Below are positions 59,510 through 64,000 of a stretch of DNA of 64,000 bases, piece by piece. A program made the translations under genes and the position numbers. The first letter of the stretch is position 1; every line of letters starts with the position of its first letter. Source of the DNA: Owenia fusiformis (lineage: Eukaryota > Annelida > Polychaeta > Sabellida > Oweniidae); the NCBI GenBank assembly GCA_903813345.2, contig CAIIXF020000005.1, forward strand, positions 23,747,375 through 23,811,374. The letters are read 5' to 3'. The notes below the pieces were generated by a model. That model was not told where the DNA came from. It ran no database searches and was given only the letters and a program-made list of their open reading frames with translations.

Positions 59510-59681
59510 GGGTTTCACTAGAACTTCTCACAACAGGCTAAATAAATGAAAACAACAGGCAAAATTAATGGAAATCCTACATTTAACATAGAGAAGTTGA
59601 AGAGTCCCTAAAAACAACGGGCAATTTTGTGAAAACAAATGGTGAAAATCTCCTGTTGCCTGCTGCTTATGAAACCCCTGA
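59510..59681. mobile_element. About 172-bp MITE with GGGGTTTCA ends
   Basis: Left end cgggggtttcactaga and right end tgcttatgaaacccctg are inverted; ATGAT flanks both. The interior repeats acaacaggcaa-type motifs in inverse orientation (cctgttgcctg). No ORF of interest. Confidence 0.75.
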
Positions 59682-60176
59682 TGATACTCAAATAATTTAT
59701 CTATGCATGTGGTATTATGCAAAATATTCATGAAAGGTAAAATGCTGATAATCTACTTTGTATGAAACTATTCCCCATGAGGAAACCAGAATGTAGTTAT
59801 TGGGAGATATTTGCAAAATATGACAATCAATTCTTGGATGATGGAACTAATAGTATAATCCCAAGTGGGAGAAGAATAGGAAGAATAGGTAATAAAGCTT
59901 TCTATCAAGTTATGATGCAAGTCTCATATAAAAGGACATCAATACAATATCCAAGACAAGAGAAGGCAACTTTGTCCTACTCTTTATATCACAATAAACC
60001 TCTGAATGTGATGAACAAAACAGCTCTCTATATGAAACATATAAGCATGAATCTGCAGGGTTCTCCGATTAGATGAATGCCTCAAGTGATCAGTCTAAGT
60101 CAGGGGTTAGTCTACTAGCTAATGAACTCATGGAGCCATCCAATACAAGATATAAACTCCTTCATACATTAGAATA

Positions 60177-60441
60177 TAGTAAAACCTGTCTTGGTGAACA
60201 CCGCTCTCTCTCATCCTTGTTGCAAGGGTATTTTACAAGTATATATATATGAATTTAGGCATAAATGAAGTCCTTTGAAGAAGGATGCTCTCTCTAGTAT
60301 AGTGAACTCCTGTCTCTAATAGACACCCTTCCACACATACTCTAATGACATCTGTATAAATTACCCTCTCTGTAGTGAACACCTACCAACACGGAACATT
60401 TTTTCTTGGCAAAAAATGTTCAATACATAAAGGTTTTATTG
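60177..60441. mobile_element. TA-flanked MITE H, copy 2, inverted and carrying a nested 76-bp insert
   Basis: Reads as the reverse complement of the 178-bp copy at 49877-50054 (tagtaaaacctgtc... to ...aaggttttattg, with TA flanks at 60175-60176 and 60442-60443), interrupted once by a 76-bp element plus 8-bp duplication. Shared blocks include tataaattaccctctct and agtgaacacctac. Confidence 0.88.
60212..60287. mobile_element. 76-bp MITE J, copy 2, nested in MITE H
   Basis: Begins CATCCTTGTTGCAAGG and ends gaagaaggatg. CTCTCTCT flanks both sides (60204-60211 and 60288-60295), whereas the uninterrupted MITE H copy has a single CTCTCTCT at that point. That gives an empty-site proof of an 8-bp target duplication. 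Confidence 0.9.
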
Positions 60442-62230
60442 TATCTAATATTCTATCAAAGATCAAAAAAATTGTTTAGATCCACATTTATTCTCATGCT
60501 TATTTCTTCATATGAGTCTAGATGATCAGCTATAATTTTATCTACTAAGTTATTGAAAAAATGATAATTACCTACATCTAAATTGGGATGAATGCCACCA
60601 AGGCTGAGTGGCACAGTGTTAATGTTACTTTTATGAGGGCATACTTAACATCATTATAATTCAGCATTGAGTCATAGTACGTACATGTAACTGACATATA
60701 ACCATCATGTAACCGTCCAATGTTGTGAACTGATGCTAAAATTAAAAGCCTCTAGGAAAATTGATTTATCTAATATACTATACTATGTATCAACCTGAGT
60801 CAATATCAGTTCAATTTTTGGTTATTTTTAGATTCATCAATATAGCAACTGACTCATCATCATATTCCACATGCTTTCTTTCCCCTTTACAGTATGATGC
60901 AAGGCTCCAAGAAATGCCTCAAATAAGAAGGGCTGTTCAATTCATTTATATTGTGCTATAGACCGACTGACAACTTCCATCACTTTCACAAGGAAGTGGG
61001 GAGCAGTATAAGACACTGTAAAAGATAACTCTCTTGGAAACATCTCAATGTCCCACATATATGATAAAAAATATAAAAGTCACTTTATTTAAGTGAAACA
61101 TTTCTTGGGAAGGATCTTCAATGATAATCTTACCAGATGTTTAATAATGAGATAAAGACTAATGACTAGTGTTGGGATAATTACTCCCTGACTTGCATGT
61201 CAACTCACAGACATTGCACGAGCTACTGCCTACTAATAACCACAAATCTGTGTCAATGCCATCATAACCTAATAAAGTCATATAAAAGTTATATATGTCA
61301 TCCTTATGTGGATTGAACTGAAAACTAGTTTTGAGTCAATCATTCTCTATGCTATTAATGTTTTAATTGATAAGTACTACTGTTTCAGTTATTCATATTT
61401 GAACCCTCAAGAAGTGGTGGTAGCTACATTCATGGAATCATTTTTAAAAATCAAAACAGCATCAAAACTGTAAAATATTAATCACTGGCGGAAACAATCT
61501 TTGTAAAAATAGCTTTGTAGTGTTTGAGTGAGTTTTTCAAAATGAGCAATACAAATATTTGACAATGTATTTTATGAAATAAAATATTCAATAAAACAGT
61601 AATTGAAATGTTTACTCTCGCTTATTAAACCATATTACACCTTTTCAAATAATATAGAAAAACGTGTGATATCAAATTGATGATCTTGTGATGTCAATAT
61701 CAAAGTAATCTGCCATCAAGTTAATCAATTCCAATACATGTACATGTTATTATTCTATGCTGTCCCACAATTTATAACAAAACATTATGAACTGTTAATA
61801 AGAAGCTGTTCAATCAAGGCTAGATTGTCAGCTATTGTGCAACACCATGGCTTCAAAAGATACAACATCTTTGAAGTGCATTGAATATATGATGTTACTA
61901 TACTGGATTCATCAATATTATAAAGAATATCTATGAATAAATATCATGTAGGAATTCTAGCAAGCATATGCAGCGTACAATTATAAGCAATCATTTAGCA
62001 GAAGAGCCATCAGTTATGAAACCATCCTCTCTAATCCAGGGTTAGGTTAATCGAAGTATTTCCAGTTGAACTGGAGCATGTGAAGATGAGGTTTATATGC
62101 TCCATTAGTCTTGTGAGAATTTGAATATTTATTTCCCCACCTACACATCTCAAATCTCTGATGCTGAATGTGAGTAGACGATATTTACATGAATAGACCT
62201 GGAACTGAAACAAACAACTCCTACACAGTA
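60442..62230. other. Non-coding stretch
   Basis: AT-rich sequence without recognised exon, RNA gene or repeat family. Confidence 0.5.
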
Positions 62231-63470
62231 CCAAAATCTTGCTGTCATAGTCGAGCTACATGCTGTCATAGCAGAGCAACTTGTTGCTTCTTAGTGTCAT
62301 AACAATGCTACTTGCTATCATAGAAGAGATACTTGCTGTCACCTTAGAGCTACTTGCTGTAGCAGAGCCATTTGCGGTCACAGCAGAACTACATGCTGTC
62401 ATAGCAGAGCAACTTGTTGCTTCTTAGTGTCATAACAATGCTACTTGCTATCATAGAAGAGATACTTGCTGTCACCTTAGAGCTACTTGCTGTAGCAGAG
62501 CCATTTGCGGTCACAGCAGAACTACATGCTGTCATAGCAGAGCAACTTGTTGCTTCTTAGTGTCATAGCAATGCTACTTGCTATCATAGAAGAGATACTT
62601 GCTGTCACCTTAGAGCTACTTGCTGTAGCAGAGCCATTTGCGGTCACAGCAGAACTACATGCTGTCATAGCAGAGCAACTTGTTGCTTCTTAGTGTCATA
62701 GCAATGCTACTTGCTATCATAGAAGAGATACTTGCTGTCACCTTAGAGCTACTTGCAGTAGCAGAGCCATTTGCGGTCACAGCAGAACTACTTGCTGTCA
62801 TAGCAGAGCAACTTGTTGCTTCTTAGTGTCATAACAATGCTACTTGCTATCATAGAAGAGATACTTGCTGTCACCTTAGAGCTACTTGCTGTAGCAGAGC
62901 CATTTGCGGTCACAGCAGAACTACATGCTGTCATAGCAGAGCAACTTGTTGCTTCTTAGTGTCATAACAATGCTACTTGCTATCATAGAAGAGATACTTG
63001 CTGTCACCTTAGAGCTACTTGCTGTAGCAGAGCCATTTGCGGTCACAGCAGAACTACATGCTGTCATAGCAGAGCAACTTGTTGCTTCTTAGTGTCATAA
63101 CAATGCTACTTGCTATCATAGAAGAGATACTTGCTGTCACCTTAGAGCTACTTGCTGTAGCAGAGCCATTTGCGGTCACAGCAGAACTACATGCTGTCAT
63201 AGCAGAGCAACTTGTTGCTTCTTAGTGTCATAGCAATGCTACTTGCTATCATAGAAGAGATACTTGCTGTCACCTTAGAGCTACTTGCTGTAGCAGAGCC
63301 ATTTGCGGTCACAGCAGAACTACATGCTGTCATAGCAGAGCAACTTGTTGCTTCTTAGTGTCATAGCAATGCTACTTGCTATCATAGAAGAGATACTTGC
63401 TGTCACCTTAGAGCTACTTGCAGTAGCAGAGCCATTTGCGGTCACAGCAGAACTACTTGCTGTCATAGCA
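62231..63470. repeat. Higher-order tandem repeat, 133-bp period, 9 copies
   Basis: The marker ttgttgcttcttag occurs at 62281, 62414, 62547, 62680, 62813, 62946, 63079, 63212 and 63345, exactly 133 bp apart. Units differ by only a few bases. Each is assembled from 21-22-bp variants of gagctacttgctgtcatagc. Confidence 0.96.
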
Positions 63471-64000
63471 GAGCTACTTGCTGTCATAATAGAGCTATTT
63501 GCTGTAGCAGAGCTACTTGCTGTTATAGCAGAGCTACTTGCTGTTATAGTAGAGCTACTTGCTGTCATAGCAGAGCTACTTGCTGTCATAAAAAGCTACT
63601 TTCTATCATAGCAGAGCTACTTACTGTTATAGCAAAGCTACTTGCTGTCATAGTACAAATAGTTGCTGTCATAGCAAAGCTACTTGCTGTCATAGCAAAG
63701 CTACTTGCTGTCATAGCAAAGCTACTTGCTGCCACAGCAGAGCTACTTGCTATCATAGCAGAGCTACTTGCTGCCACAGCAGAGCTACTTGCTGTCATAG
63801 CAGAGCTACTTGCTGTCATAGTACAAATAGTTGCTGTCATAGCAGAGCTACTTGCTGTCATAAAAAGCTACTTTCTGTCATAGCAGAGCTACTTGCTGTC
63901 CTAGCAGAGCTACTTGCTACCACAGCAGAGCTACTTGCTATCATAGTAGAGCTACTTGTTGTCATAGTAGAGCTACTTGCTGTCATAGTAGAGCTACTTG
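63430..64000. repeat. 21-bp monomeric satellite, runs off the right edge
   Basis: Tandem gagctacttgctgtcatagca units with small changes (gccaca, gttata, tagtac) continue to the last base, so the array end is not in the window. The period divisible by three creates Ala/Ser-rich and Leu/Ala/Val-rich false frames on both strands. Confidence 0.95.

Noticed and set aside
59762-60076. 104-codon plus-strand ORF
   Set aside because: No recognisable domain, no splice or promoter support, and composition like the surrounding AT-rich DNA.
62231-63470. CRISPR-like regular spacing
   Set aside because: The full unit is repeated with no unique spacers, and the gene context is animal; it is a satellite.
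63320-63861. Ala/Ser/Thr-rich and Leu/Ala/Val-rich open frames on both strands
   Set aside because: They come from the 21-bp satellite, which is open in several frames at once.

Overview
The window looks like nuclear DNA from an AT-rich invertebrate animal. It has one large multi-intron gene with metazoan GT-AG introns, a truncated LINE, many short inverted-repeat (MITE-like) elements and several minisatellites. A marine invertebrate, possibly a deuterostome such as an echinoderm, is plausible from the protein and repeat style, but the species cannot be fixed from sequence alone. There is no sign of bacterial, plasmid or viral gene organisation.

The only host gene I can support is a plasma-membrane Ca2+-ATPase (PMCA, ATP2B family). 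It lies on the minus strand, from a candidate start codon at 33721 down to 1287, where the window stops short of the rest of the calmodulin-binding tail. I reconstructed 21 constitutive exon positions with consistent splice phases. They give about 1117 residues containing every hallmark: PEGLP in TM4, CSDKTGT phosphorylation site, [28 protein letters not shown], the TM6 N/D pair, and the start of the calmodulin-binding helix.

The most interesting part is the cytosolic regulatory loop before TM3, equivalent to vertebrate splice site A. Two phase-matched exons (10628-10849 and 8538-8699) each encode an alternative version of the loop ending in the same SVLQ-KLT-LA-QIG helix, one acidic and one basic. 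A 21-nt candidate microexon (11509-11529) lies upstream. This suggests a combinatorial splicing module that changes the charge of the lipid and autoinhibition loop.

Layout: 1-33.7 kb is PMCA exons and introns, with intron-resident repeats: a 63-bp minisatellite, a 23-bp repeat beside exon 8a, a foldback mariner-like element, a GATC-dense repeat, a 38-bp repeat, an exact 393-bp duplication, nested dispersed repeats and a tRNA-like sequence. From 33.8 to 64 kb no host exon is recognised. That part holds a 305-bp Mutator-like MITE with a 9-bp target duplication, a TCCCGC-rich element, a LINE 3' end, two copies of a 76-bp element with 8-bp target duplications, several other MITEs, and a 133-bp higher-order satellite that runs off the right edge.
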